This document shows positions 8,438 through 17,392 of a DNA stretch of 64,000 nt, in pieces. This stretch comes from Aliivibrio fischeri. Lineage in GTDB: Bacteria > Pseudomonadota > Gammaproteobacteria > Enterobacterales > Vibrionaceae. A program made the position numbers and the translations under genes. The stretch spans positions 1,488,001 through 1,552,000 of the forward strand of contig CP160629.1 of assembly GCA_038993745.2 (NCBI GenBank), written 5' to 3'. Position 1 is the first letter of the stretch. Each line of letters begins with the position of its first letter. The notes below the pieces were generated by a model, which was not told where the DNA came from, did not search any database, and was given only the letters and a program-made list of their open reading frames with translations.

Positions 8438-10483
8438 ATGAACCTTAGGCTTTTAACAGCTTCGCTGATTTCTCTTATTTTAATTATTATTCTTTCTATT
8501 ACCTTTTTATCTGAAGATGTATCTGTACATTCAACTAAAGAATCACCTTCAATTAAAAAAGCCATTGAATTAATCCTTAACATTCAATCAGCTCGACGTG
8601 GTGAACACCTAGATTATTTAGAGTCTGTTGTCTCTCAACACGCCAAGTTAAAAGCAAACAAATCAGAAACCTTCTATATAGAATTTCTTAAAGGTTATAT
8701 CGCCTCTGCAAACAATCAGTTTGATTTGGCTGAAAAGCATTTTAATCATGCTCAACAATACATCTACCCAGCACTTCCTTCGCATGTATTGTCTCGTTTT
8801 TATTATGAAAGAAGTTATATTGAAATAGAGCAAGATCAATACGAAAGATCGAAACTTAGCTACCAAAATGCAGAAAATTTATTTAATTCAAATCAAGACT
8901 ATAGTCGTGCTTTCATTTCGATCTCATTAGGTCGAACGTATGATCTTGCACACGTAGAACAAGGCAGTTTACTCAGCATCCAGCAAGCCCAAAAAACACT
9001 CGAATTTGCACAAAAAATCAAATATCCAGAAATGGAGAACGTTTATTTCATCCTTGGCCTTTCCTATTGGAACAATAACCAAACCATTCTAGGCATTGAT
9101 TTTAAATTAAAAGCGTTAAATATTTACATAGAGAAGAAACAGTATAGCGATATCGTTTACACCTTAACGGATATTGGTATCGATTATCTGTTTTTAAAAA
9201 ACTATGACGAAGCGATTCGCCAATTAACGCAAGCACTTGAATATCAGAATAAAAATAACAACACAGAACCAGACGAAGCCTATTACATCGTATACAAACT
9301 ATATAGTGCTTATCTTCAAATCAACGACATGGAAAATGCAAAGTATTATTTAGATGAGGCTGCTAGACTCCTAAGAATACAGAAAGACTCCATTGTTAAA
9401 GAGAATTTTCAAACAAACCAATTATTGCTAGAAGCTGAATACCTGTCGATTACAGGAAAAGCGAAAGAAGCACTCATGCTGCTAACTCAAGCTAATGAGC
9501 GCCATAAGAATGGACTTTCAAACAGCTTTTATCATTTTGATGTCACCTTATATAACACCTATGGCAAGGTATACAATCACTTAGGTTTGTATGATGACTC
9601 TATTTATCACCACACTTTAGCAAAAAAAGAAATTCAACAACGTAAACTCTTTTATCTAGAAGATGAAACGTATTTCTACTTATATGATGCTTACCAAAAA
9701 CAAAAAGACTATCAAAAAGCGGCTTTGTATTTAGCAAAAAGCCACGCAGTAAAAACCAAACAGTTGAATGATAATAACCAAGCACAAACACAGTTTTTAC
9801 TTCACTCTTTTGATAATAAAAAGAAAGAAAATAGGATTTTACAACTTGAAAGAAACGCTAGTAAGATCATGTTCTTCTCTGGTTTCCTTCTTTGTATTTT
9901 GATCGTTATTGCCGCTTTCGCCCGAATTTTGATGAATAAAAACAAAGAGATCAACGCACTTAATCTTAAATTGCATGATCTTAGCTTAACGGACGGTTTA
10001 ACAGCAGTACCCAATCGCAGAGCATTAGAGCTTCATCTATTAGAGAATAATCAAGATTTAACGGTTCGCTCTGTCATGATGATAGACATTGATTACTTTA
10101 AAAAATACAACGACACCTATGGTCATAAAAAAGGTGATGAAGCATTAATCGCCGTCGCTAAGGCATTAAATGAAAGCTGTAAAGAAAATGATTTTCTTAC
10201 AAGATTTGGCGGTGAAGAATTTATTATTGTGATGAAAAATACCAATAAAGCGGAATCAATACAGATGGCCGAAAAAATTCAAGCCTGTATTACTTCTCTA
10301 TCTATTCCTCACGAGAGTTCTGACGTCTCTTCCTTCATCACTTTGAGTATTGGTATTACCACCTACTCTATTAATAAAGAAGATGATTCAAACAATGAAA
10401 AGGCGATCATCGAAGCTGATAAGGCGCTGTACTATTCTAAAAATAATGGCAGAAACCAGAGCAATCACTTTTATGATATTTAA
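8438..10483 (+). CDS. TPR-containing membrane diguanylate cyclase (GGDEF)
   Basis: A 681-aa protein that should make cyclic di-GMP from two GTP. An N-terminal signal or membrane segment (residues about 4-26) is followed by a long periplasmic region of helical tetratricopeptide repeats (about 60-440), a transmembrane helix near 468-490 (FFSGFLLCILIVIAAF), a short linker and a C-terminal GGDEF domain from about 515. The active site reads RFGGEEF, so catalysis is expected. The product-inhibition I-site, normally RxxD just upstream, reads KEND, with Lys in place of Arg. The gene is monocistronic and ends at a strong bidirectional terminator. The TPR part probably senses a protein or peptide in the periplasm. 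Confidence 0.88.
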   Translation: MNLRLLTASLISLILIIILSITFLSEDVSVHSTKESPSIKKAIELILNIQSARRGEHLDYLESVVSQHAKLKANKSETFYIEFLKGYIASANNQFDLAEKHFNHAQQYIYPALPSHVLSRFYYERSYIEIEQDQYERSKLSYQNAENLFNSNQDYSRAFISISLGRTYDLAHVEQGSLLSIQQAQKTLEFAQKIKYPEMENVYFILGLSYWNNNQTILGIDFKLKALNIYIEKKQYSDIVYTLTDIGIDYLFLKNYDEAIRQLTQALEYQNKNNNTEPDEAYYIVYKLYSAYLQINDMENAKYYLDEAARLLRIQKDSIVKENFQTNQLLLEAEYLSITGKAKEALMLLTQANERHKNGLSNSFYHFDVTLYNTYGKVYNHLGLYDDSIYHHTLAKKEIQQRKLFYLEDETYFYLYDAYQKQKDYQKAALYLAKSHAVKTKQLNDNNQAQTQFLLHSFDNKKKENRILQLERNASKIMFFSGFLLCILIVIAAFARILMNKNKEINALNLKLHDLSLTDGLTAVPNRRALELHLLENNQDLTVRSVMMIDIDYFKKYNDTYGHKKGDEALIAVAKALNESCKENDFLTRFGGEEFIIVMKNTNKAESIQMAEKIQACITSLSIPHESSDVSSFITLSIGITTYSINKEDDSNNEKAIIEADKALYYSKNNGRNQSNHFYDI

Positions 10484-10491
10484 ATATAATG

Positions 10492-10521
10492 TTTAAAGCC
10501 TGTAATTACACAGGCTTTAAA
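10492..10521. terminator. Bidirectional terminator between convergent genes
   Basis: A perfect 12-bp stem (TTTAAAGCCTGT and its complement) with a 6-base loop lies between the converging diguanylate cyclase and cupin genes. The A/T ends of the stem give U-rich tails on both strands. Confidence 0.8.
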
Positions 10522-10528
10522 TCGTGCA

Positions 10529-10921
10529 TTATTTAGCAGGAGCAAAGTCTTCTGCAGCTTGACGGTGCGCCGTGTAAATTGCCTCACCATCACTCTCTGC
10601 ATCAAAAATTACCGTTACATCAGGTGAGAAAAGAAGCACATCACCCACTTCTGCAACGTATTTATTACCAGCAACGTCACGAACAACGATCTTGCCTTTA
10701 GTAATTACTTTGTATTCAACTGAATCATAAAAGTATTCAAACTCAACACCCGGAGACATAGTAAAGTGTCCCATCGTTAATGCGTTGGTGTTATTTGTTA
10801 CTGCTACTTCTGCCATATCACTTTTTAAGCCTGGCTCATTTAATAATTGGCTAAGATCGTTCAGTTTAAAGCTACCAGATTTAATCAGCGTGATACCTGA
10901 TTTTTCAGTCAATGTTGTCAT
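10529..10921 (-). CDS. EutQ-like cupin protein
   Basis: A 130-aa cupin starting at the ATG at 10921, which has an AGAG ribosome binding site. The open frame extends 17 codons further but with no start signal. The C-terminal two thirds form a cupin barrel similar to the C-terminal domain of EutQ (ethanolamine utilisation acetate kinase-like protein), with a SPGVEFEYFYDSVEYKVITKG segment and a GDVLLFSPD turn. No other eut genes are in the window, so it is a stand-alone relative. The usual cupin metal ligands are not complete, so catalysis is uncertain. Confidence 0.7.
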   Translation of the reverse strand: MTTLTEKSGITLIKSGSFKLNDLSQLLNEPGLKSDMAEVAVTNNTNALTMGHFTMSPGVEFEYFYDSVEYKVITKGKIVVRDVAGNKYVAEVGDVLLFSPDVTVIFDAESDGEAIYTAHRQAAEDFAPAK

Positions 10922-11275
10922 ATTAATATTCTCTTTGTAATTATATCCAAACTTCACATACCAGTAGGCCACTGATATTTAAAAGGTAATACCTCTAAGG
11001 CATGGAAAAGAGTTTAACTATATTTAAAACACGAACAATATGACCAAAACGTAAAACATTCTTACGTAAGCTGTTGTAATGGCAAAGATAAGCTCCGAAT
11101 ACGAAAATGATGGTTAAACGAGCGATGTTTTGAGATTAAAAGCACTCACAATACCGCGAATACACAAAACACTTTTACAGTATTGATAGTAATATTTTGG
11201 CTTCATTTAAATATAAAAGCCGAGCAAGTTACTCTGCTCGGCATTTTGAATGCATTTCAGCAATAGAGTTTCTAC
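10922..11275. other. Intergenic region upstream of the EutQ-like cupin
   Basis: About 350 bases without a credible gene. The left part should carry the promoter of the cupin gene. The right end holds the terminator of the NUDIX gene at 11219-11242. Nothing else is recognisable. Confidence 0.5.
11219..11242 (-). terminator. Terminator of the NUDIX gene
   Basis: An 8-bp stem GCCGAGCA/TGCTCGGC with loop AGTTACTC, followed on the minus strand by a T-rich stretch. A near copy lies at 16297-16318, after the formate dehydrogenase gamma gene. Confidence 0.8.
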
Positions 11276-11728
11276 TTAGCTAACATCTACCCGATAAAGC
11301 GCATTAACGGGCTTTTCTACAAAATACGACCACACATGCTTAAACACTGCATGCTGATTTGGAAATGGAGCTAACTCAAGCGCTTCTTCTAAACTACACC
11401 ACTTATATTCGGTATGTTCTTCATTTAGCACCACCGTTTGCTCTGGTGGACACATCACAACAAAAACAGGGATGAGTTGAATAACATTAACACTGGCTTC
11501 GTAAAATTGTTCTAGATACTGAGCATTGTATAAATTTAAAACGTCAATTTGAGTCTCTTCCTTAAATTCACGAACGATTGCATCAATACCCGTTTCACCT
11601 TGTTCAATTGAGCCGGCAACATGACACCAAAAGCCACCCTTTACTCTTTTCATGAGTAGCATTTTAACTTCGCCATCAATTTTTGATAACGCCACGCCAG
11701 ACACGACAGATGAACTTAGTGGGATCAT
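11276..11728 (-). CDS. NUDIX hydrolase
   Basis: A 150-aa NUDIX protein expected to cleave a nucleoside diphosphate linked to another group. The Nudix box spans about residues 39-61: G, then E after five residues, then REFKEET, which holds the metal-binding Glu residues. The last Gly of the consensus box is replaced by Gln (EETQID). The start ATG at 11728 is followed directly by the first beta strand, and the length is typical of a single Nudix domain. A 44-codon membrane protein gene ends 36 bases upstream on the same strand. Substrate cannot be inferred. Confidence 0.85.
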   Translation of the reverse strand: MIPLSSSVVSGVALSKIDGEVKMLLMKRVKGGFWCHVAGSIEQGETGIDAIVREFKEETQIDVLNLYNAQYLEQFYEASVNVIQLIPVFVVMCPPEQTVVLNEEHTEYKWCSLEEALELAPFPNQHAVFKHVWSYFVEKPVNALYRVDVS

Positions 11729-11764
11729 ATTTACCTCGAATTTGAAATGGTGAACAACACAAGT

Positions 11765-11899
11765 CTACTTATCTTTTTCTTTGCTTTGTAAATATTCGGC
11801 ATATTTTTTAGAAATAAACTTGTGTATATGAAGCCCTGTTTTACGAAGTAAATACCAATCTATCGCAATTAATATGAGTAAGCCTATTACCGTTCCCAT
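11765..11899 (-). CDS. 44-aa single-pass membrane protein
   Basis: A small gene of 44 codons plus stop. The product begins with a hydrophobic helix (residues 2-18, GTVIGLLILIAIDWYLL) and ends in a basic, lysine-rich tail, so it should be a one-pass inner membrane peptide with the C-terminus probably in the cytoplasm. Translation is well supported: a near-consensus AAGGAGGG ribosome binding site sits about 7 bases before the ATG at 11899. It lies just upstream of the NUDIX gene on the same strand. Function is unknown. Confidence 0.65.
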   Translation of the reverse strand: MGTVIGLLILIAIDWYLLRKTGLHIHKFISKKYAEYLQSKEKDK

Positions 11900-12068
11900 T
11901 TGAAACCCTCCTTGAACATAGAATCATAACTCTACCAAACCATTGGGGAAATTTATAAACCTGAAAGCGATTTATGCTAAGTAGCTATGATTTTCAGAGA
12001 AGTTAAAGTCTATTGAGGGAGAATGCTCGTTTGAAGTAAAGAGAAAATATGCCGCATTAAAAACTAAA

Positions 12069-12100
12069 CGCAACACATAGTAAAAATTCCATGTGTTGCG
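12069..12100 (-). terminator. Hairpin downstream of the NACHT gene, terminator or reduced attC-like end
   Basis: A 10-bp perfect stem (CGCAACACAT/ATGTGTTGCG) followed on the minus strand by TTTAGTTTTT, which fits a rho-independent terminator. The flank at 12095-12114 matches 17 of 20 bases of the end of the attC-like element at 15131-15150. It may therefore be the remnant of a second cassette recombination site. Confidence 0.6.
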
Positions 12101-12153
12101 AATAACTCTTAAACAGATTATTAGAAGAATTTTTCTATCTACGCATGCTCATG

Positions 12154-14957
12154 TTATTTATTTTGCAGTACATTTAGCAGGTTTTCGATAGGTTCATTAA
12201 TAATACTCTGTGTAATAAAGTCTTTGACGCTATTCTCATGCCCCTTATTTAAAACAAAACCTTTTCCTGATGAGTTTTTAGCTGGCTGTTTTAACAAAAA
12301 ACCTTGCTGAACTAAAACTTCTAGATACTTAGAAAGGTTTAATTTGTGTTTTAACGATGTACACTGTTGTTTATATAGCTCTTCTGTTTTCCAAACAAAT
12401 GAATTTTGTCTAAATCCAACTCTGAATATTTTTTTCAAATCATTTTTTATAGTGTCCATCTTTTCAGTTACAGAAAGTTCGGTTGATTTGATAAACTCTC
12501 TGAATTCATCAGGCAATATACAATCTTGAAAGTTATCTGCTGAAATATCATTTTTACCGAAGCTAGCAATATCTACATCAATAAACTCTGATTCTACAAA
12601 TACTACATCTTCACTAGGGAATGTAGATTTAGACAAATTTAAATAGCCATTGAAGTATCCGTCAATTACAGAAAATGACCTGAAATCTAATGGATGAAAG
12701 TCACCATAAATTGACAAGTTATTAATCCTCTCACCTTTATGCTTACCATACAAGCTTAGCAGTTTTTCAGTATATACTTCTCTATTGCCAAAGTCCTTCG
12801 GCATAGCTAAATAAGCAAGGCTAGACAGTATTTTTCTATACTTATATTTTTCTTCAAACTTAGCACTGTTTAATTCTTGAATAGATTTACCTATAAAACT
12901 TTTCAAGAAAATTAAATCATCATGATTCCGGTGAAGCTTAATATCTTCCACTAAAGCCCCACCTTTATAACAGTCACGAGAAATAGACGTTAATACATTT
13001 TGTCCTAAGTTTAAATCTTGATTGTTTATTTTATTGGCAATAAATCTGGATTTTAGCCAAAACTCAAAAGAGTCATGCTTTATCTTAAAGTGGCTACCCT
13101 GTCTAATCAACAAAGGAGAAACATAAAACTCCGTATAATTATCTGTATACTTACCATGTAGTGAACATTCTAATAATTCATCTAAATCTGATTTAGAGAT
13201 CATTCCTTTATAATCAAAAACGATATCCTTTAAAATTTCAAAGTAATCATCACTAGTAATTGAAATATTTTGTTTAAGAATATCTCTCATTATTATTTGA
13301 TGTAGGACCTTATCTAAAGGTTCTGACATTATAAAGAATTTAGACTCATCATAACTGGAAGGAATGCTTCCTTTGTCTTCAGATTCGACCAATTCACATA
13401 GTAACCTTATTATTAAAGGGGTAACATTCGTTTCACTATCAAGTGATAAACTCTCTATATGGTTTATAACCTTATTATCAAAGTTTTTACCACTATATTC
13501 TTTATCGTCATTATAACGAATATCTAAGTATTTCTCTGTTAACTCCCTATTAAATCCTCTCAAGTTAAAAATATCAACTTGACTTCTATGGAATCTTTCT
13601 GAGTTATTTTCCCTAGAAGTAATTAGAACTGAACAGTTTTTATACGTTTCATTTAATTCAACTACTGAGTCAATAAAAAGATCCAAATTAAACCTTTCTT
13701 TTAATTTAGATTCAATCTCATCCAACCCATCAATTATAATAAATAAGTTACCAGAGCTGATATTTAGAGCTAAATTTTTTGAGTCAAGAGTTAAATCAGG
13801 TTCATCTTGTAAGATACGGTATAAACTTTGAATTGAATCAACTCTTTCCCCATTATTTCCTACTTCATCTGGAAGATCAAAAGAAGATAAAAGCAACGCT
13901 TTTTTCTTATGACCATTAAAAAGAAGTCGATCTATTTTTTCCACAACTTGCAGGCAGAATGTAGTTTTACCAACCCACCATCACCCACCACAACATTAAT
14001 AGGTTTAGCGTCATTATCAGTTTTGCTAATTATTGAATCAATAAAATCTAAACTTAGTGTTTCTTGCTCATTCTTATACAACCACTGATCGACGAAGAAA
14101 GGCTCAGTAGTTACATGGCTCCCATCTTTCAGAGCATTTATCAAACAATAATCCCAAATGTAGTCTTCAATAAAATGATGCGAAAAGTCAATATTTGGGT
14201 GTGAACTTTGATAAGGCTGGCATTTAGAAATTATACTAGACTTTCTATTTTTCACTTCTAATCCAGTGGTTTTGCTTATTTCTTTTGGAAAAAGAAATGA
14301 AATGGATATTAATTTTTTTATATCATTCTTATGCTCTTCAAATAATTCTTTAAATGCGCCTGCGAAACTAACATTTCGACCAAGAAAAACAAAACCAACA
14401 CCTTTTCCATTTACATCTGATAGATGATAAAACTCAAAGTTTTTACTCTTACTTGCTTTAGTAACATATCTATTTGGGTACACTATCGAAATTATATCTG
14501 TACACTTCCAATCTTCAGATTCAGAAATATCTTTACTAATAAAATGATATATTGGCATGGGAAGTGATTGATCAATGTCAATATGTTCTTTGGAATCAAA
14601 AACATTTCTTAAAAGACTTTCGACAGAAAGTCTTATTCTTGAACTATCCGAACAATTAATATCCACTTCATTGTCGTGAGAATCTATATTACCAAAGTCT
14701 TGAAGAACTTTAAGATCCAGTTTAATTTTCTTAATATGATTTTCATTTACATCTAGATTTTTTTTACTAATAGAGTCTATTAGCTCTTGAAACTTACTTT
14801 TTGAACTTAAGGCCTGAGTTGTTTCACTTTCAGAACTGAGTAATATAACTCTACATACGCATTCACCAATTTTTCGAGCGTCGTTTGCTTTACCCAAACG
14901 ATCATAATCGCTCAAATATTTAGATAACCTAAACAGTATAGTTTTCAAATCTTCCAA
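12154..14957 (-). pseudogene. NACHT/STAND-type P-loop NTPase, frameshifted inside Walker A (candidate anti-phage NLR-like protein)
   Basis: Two abutting frames, 13932-14957 and 12154-13944, form one gene of 934 codons once one base is restored at 13974-13976. The upstream frame ends at VVVGDGG. A -1 shift continues as GVGKTTFCLQ, giving a perfect Walker A. Downstream are a NACHT-type Walker B (FIIIDGLDEIES), a VLITSREN sensor segment, a LRGFNRELTEKYL block, a short repeat-like region (DGYFNGYLNLSKS) and a C-terminal winged-helix-like part (KLNLSKYLEVLVQQGFLLKQ). The first 320 residues match no domain I recognise and may be sensor or effector. The start is a TTG at 14957 with an AGGTGA ribosome binding site. 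NACHT proteins of this size include bacterial NLR-like phage defence factors; that role is inferred here from domain content. The gene is more AT-rich than its neighbours. Confidence 0.75.
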
Positions 14958-15035
14958 AATATCACCTAATCATCAAATTAAATACACATAAACGCATATC
15001 ACACATTTTACTACATCATATTACTGGACATAATT

Positions 15036-15148
15036 CTGCTAACGCCGCGTAAGGTGCGAGCAACGCGACCATTGGCCTAAACCATTGCGCCGTAAACACG
15101 AAACCCAACCTTGAACTGATAATGCCAAGCGTTGGGAATCACTCTTAA
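15036..15148 (-). repeat. attC-like integron recombination site
   Basis: A GC-richer block of about 110 bases in an AT-rich gap. Read on the minus strand it begins TTTAAGAGTGATTCCCAACGC and ends TACGCGGCGTTAGCAG. The outer ends are imperfect inverted repeats (AACGC/GCGTT with flanking ATTC), and the interior contains further short pairable segments. This is the organisation of Vibrio-type attC sites, and the wording closely recalls them from memory. It follows the stop of the 15165-15947 gene, as an attC follows its cassette gene. The core triplet matches the GTT/AAC consensus only imperfectly. Confidence 0.65.
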
Positions 15149-15164
15149 ATGCTTTATTATATTT

Positions 15165-15947
15165 TTATTCTTCTCGCTCCAATCTCACTCCTATTACAAT
15201 TGAAAGTAGCGTAAGTAACGACATTACAATCAACTTAAGGGATTCTAGAGACTCTACTTTGCTATTGTAACGTTCTAGGACTTGTTCATATATATTCAAA
15301 AAATCATGTGATTGCTCAGCAAGCTTTCTTACAAATTCAAATATATCGCTATTATTTTTGAGAAATAATAACTCACTCGAATACAGTTCTTTGAGTACTG
15401 TTATCTGTTTAACAGTAATATCAACCTTTTCATTATCAGTCATTTGTTCATAATCAAATGAAAACAACTCAATTAGTTTGGGATAATACTCTTCCAAAGC
15501 TTTTTCACGTTGAGCATGCTCATTAAGCAAAGCTTCTAACTTCTTCCAGCTATCACTAAAACTCACGATATCATCGGTGGTATGAAAACCGTACTTTGAC
15601 ATCTCTTCAATATCAGTAATGATATTCAGGGGAATTTGATATTGATATTGGAGTACACGCAGTATGTCTTTCATCTCCCTATGATACGAGTGAAGATTAA
15701 CGAAAAACTCTTTATTCACTTTTACTTGTTGCTCTCCAAGTATCAACTGACTTGCAGAGCCAGATTCACTTACTCTTCTGAACTTGTCATGTAAGTTATC
15801 AGCCCAATAGTTAAGCTGAAAACTATAAGCATAAGCTTTCGATTCTTTGGTATTACCTGCTCCGTCAAACATAAACTCTTGGCAAATGTAAAGTGCTGCA
15901 GCTAAGGCTCCTCCAAGATACACTAAACTTAATTTTTTTTGGCTCAT
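15165..15947 (-). CDS. Orphan two-transmembrane coiled-coil protein, cassette-borne
   Basis: A 260-aa protein with a hydrophobic segment at each end (about residues 7-22, SLVYLGGALAAALYIC, and 235-255, LKLIVMSLLTLLSIVIGV) and a long helical, probably coiled-coil, middle. The topology resembles stress-sensing or chemoreceptor-like periplasmic helix bundles without a signalling domain. The ATG at 15947 is preferred over the GTG two codons upstream. No family is recognised. The gene ends 17 bases before the attC-like element, suggesting it is an integron-type cassette gene. It is AT-rich compared with the formate dehydrogenase genes next to it. Confidence 0.6.
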   Translation of the reverse strand: MSQKKLSLVYLGGALAAALYICQEFMFDGAGNTKESKAYAYSFQLNYWADNLHDKFRRVSESGSASQLILGEQQVKVNKEFFVNLHSYHREMKDILRVLQYQYQIPLNIITDIEEMSKYGFHTTDDIVSFSDSWKKLEALLNEHAQREKALEEYYPKLIELFSFDYEQMTDNEKVDITVKQITVLKELYSSELLFLKNNSDIFEFVRKLAEQSHDFLNIYEQVLERYNSKVESLESLKLIVMSLLTLLSIVIGVRLEREE

Positions 15948-16353
15948 ATACACGTCTCATTTGATAATAAATAAAAACCACTTTAAATACATGTATATAC
16001 ACACACCATTTACTACCAACCATTCCATTAATGGCTGCTATTTTTTTCGAAAACTTAATAAATCAACACCATAACCTATTCGATATTATTCGCTCTTTTC
16101 ATACTATGCGAGAACGTGTTGTTTTATGCGTTAATTCAAACCTTCTTGCGCACATCATACCATTTAATGGGTAGATTTCATTTACTTTTTTTATGTTTTG
16201 CTTATAAGTTCTAATTTTTATTAAGAACTAACCTATTGATAATATTAACTATAAATAGTGACATTTCTCTTTCACCAAGCATCAGACATAAAAAAACCGA
16301 GCAAGTTACCCTGCTCGGCTTTTGAATTTATGACAATAAAGTAACTAACTTAT
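15948..16353. other. Intergenic region between the island and the formate dehydrogenase operon
   Basis: About 400 AT-rich bases with no credible gene. The left part should contain the promoter of the orphan membrane protein. The right part holds the terminator of the formate dehydrogenase operon at 16297-16318. I searched for a second attC or an attI and found no convincing one. Confidence 0.5.
16297..16318 (-). terminator. Terminator of the formate dehydrogenase operon
   Basis: A 7-bp stem CCGAGCA/TGCTCGG with loop AGTTACCC followed by a run of T on the minus strand. It differs by a single loop base and one end base from the hairpin at 11219-11242. Confidence 0.85.
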
Positions 16354-17376
16354 TTAGTCTACTTTCTTATCTTGTGGTTGGTTTTCAGGAAGGTCTTTCA
16401 CTTCGTGATACCATAAGTCATGGTGTTCTTTTGCCCATGTCTCATCAACATCACCGGTTACCATGCCATCTAGGCCCGCTTCCATACCGAACAGACCGAT
16501 ATAAATGTGGAAGATGAAACCACAGATCAGGATAAGTGCTGATAGCATATGCACAAGGTTAGATAGTTCCATGTCACGACGTAATTGGCCGAAGATTGGG
16601 AAATCTAAAACAAAACCACTGAAAGCAACAACAGTACCGAATACAATTAGTAACCAGTAAATTGCTTTTTCACCACCATTTGAGAAACCTGCTGATGGGT
16701 GTGAACCTTTGTGTTTACCTACCATGCCGCCCATTTTCATGAACCATTGAATGTCTGTCTTGTTGAAGATAGATTTTCTCCACCATTTCAGAAGTACACA
16801 CATTAGTAGGATAAAGAAGATCGGTCCCATGTAGTTGTGGTATTGCTTCGCGGCATAAATGATCATGCCCCAGATTTCACTTGGTAAAATCGGTTTTAAA
16901 AAGTGTTTACCATAAACTAAACATAAACCACTGAACGCTAGAGTTAAAAAGCTAAATGCCATGCTCCAGTGTAAGGCGCGATCCATACGAGACCAACGTT
17001 TGATCTTACGGCCTGTTTTTGGTTTGCTTAGTTTTAATGGACCAACGACAAAGTACGCCAGTGTTACCATTACTAAACTACCAAAAATAGCAAGTGCACC
17101 TAATGGTGACATCCACTTCTCTTTTAGTACAAACCACGTTTCGCCTGCCGTACTAATAAGTACGCCATGTTCAGGCCATTGCGAAGTTGTGTAGCCTTCT
17201 TGACCTGCTCTTACTTCACGCCAGATATCTGCGCCAGCAAGTTGGGTCATTTCTTTCTCTGCGCTCTTCGCGGCTGCACTCTCATTTGCCATGCTTGGCG
17301 TAGCAAATGAAAGCGTTAATGCTGCCATTAGCGGCAGCAATAACGAAAGAGAAAGACGTTTTAATTGTTTCAACAT
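16354..17376 (-). CDS. Formate dehydrogenase gamma subunit (cytochrome b556)
   Basis: The membrane cytochrome b subunit, which takes electrons from the beta subunit and passes them to quinone. The true start is the ATG at 17376 (MLKQLKRLSLSLLLPLMAAL), which has GGAGAG upstream and gives a cleavable signal peptide ending at ATPSMA; the longer open frame upstream overlaps the beta gene. After a periplasmic N-terminal segment of about 60 residues come four to five membrane helices. Histidines suited to heme b are seen in RALHWSMAF, YHNYMGP and the NLVHMLSALI...FIFHIYIG helices. The length of 340 aa exceeds E. coli FdnI because of the N-terminal extension. It is the last gene of the operon. Confidence 0.9.
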   Translation of the reverse strand: MLKQLKRLSLSLLLPLMAALTLSFATPSMANESAAAKSAEKEMTQLAGADIWREVRAGQEGYTTSQWPEHGVLISTAGETWFVLKEKWMSPLGALAIFGSLVMVTLAYFVVGPLKLSKPKTGRKIKRWSRMDRALHWSMAFSFLTLAFSGLCLVYGKHFLKPILPSEIWGMIIYAAKQYHNYMGPIFFILLMCVLLKWWRKSIFNKTDIQWFMKMGGMVGKHKGSHPSAGFSNGGEKAIYWLLIVFGTVVAFSGFVLDFPIFGQLRRDMELSNLVHMLSALILICGFIFHIYIGLFGMEAGLDGMVTGDVDETWAKEHHDLWYHEVKDLPENQPQDKKVD

Positions 17377-17392
17377 CACTCTCTCCACCGGA

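Noticed and set aside
8308..8583. Open frame of 91 codons on the minus strand overlapping the start of the diguanylate cyclase
   Set aside because: It is antisense to the GGDEF gene's signal segment, lacks a ribosome binding site, and has low-complexity Ile/Leu composition.
13930..13990. Programmed -1 ribosomal frameshifting at the NACHT P-loop
   Set aside because: No X-XXY-YYZ slippery heptamer is present in the zero frame, and the same kind of one-base loss occurs at ten other sites. A deletion or sequence error explains it better.
15948..16300. Second attC or an attI site upstream of the cassette-like membrane protein gene
   Set aside because: Only short GTT/AAC matches were seen, without paired inner and outer boxes.
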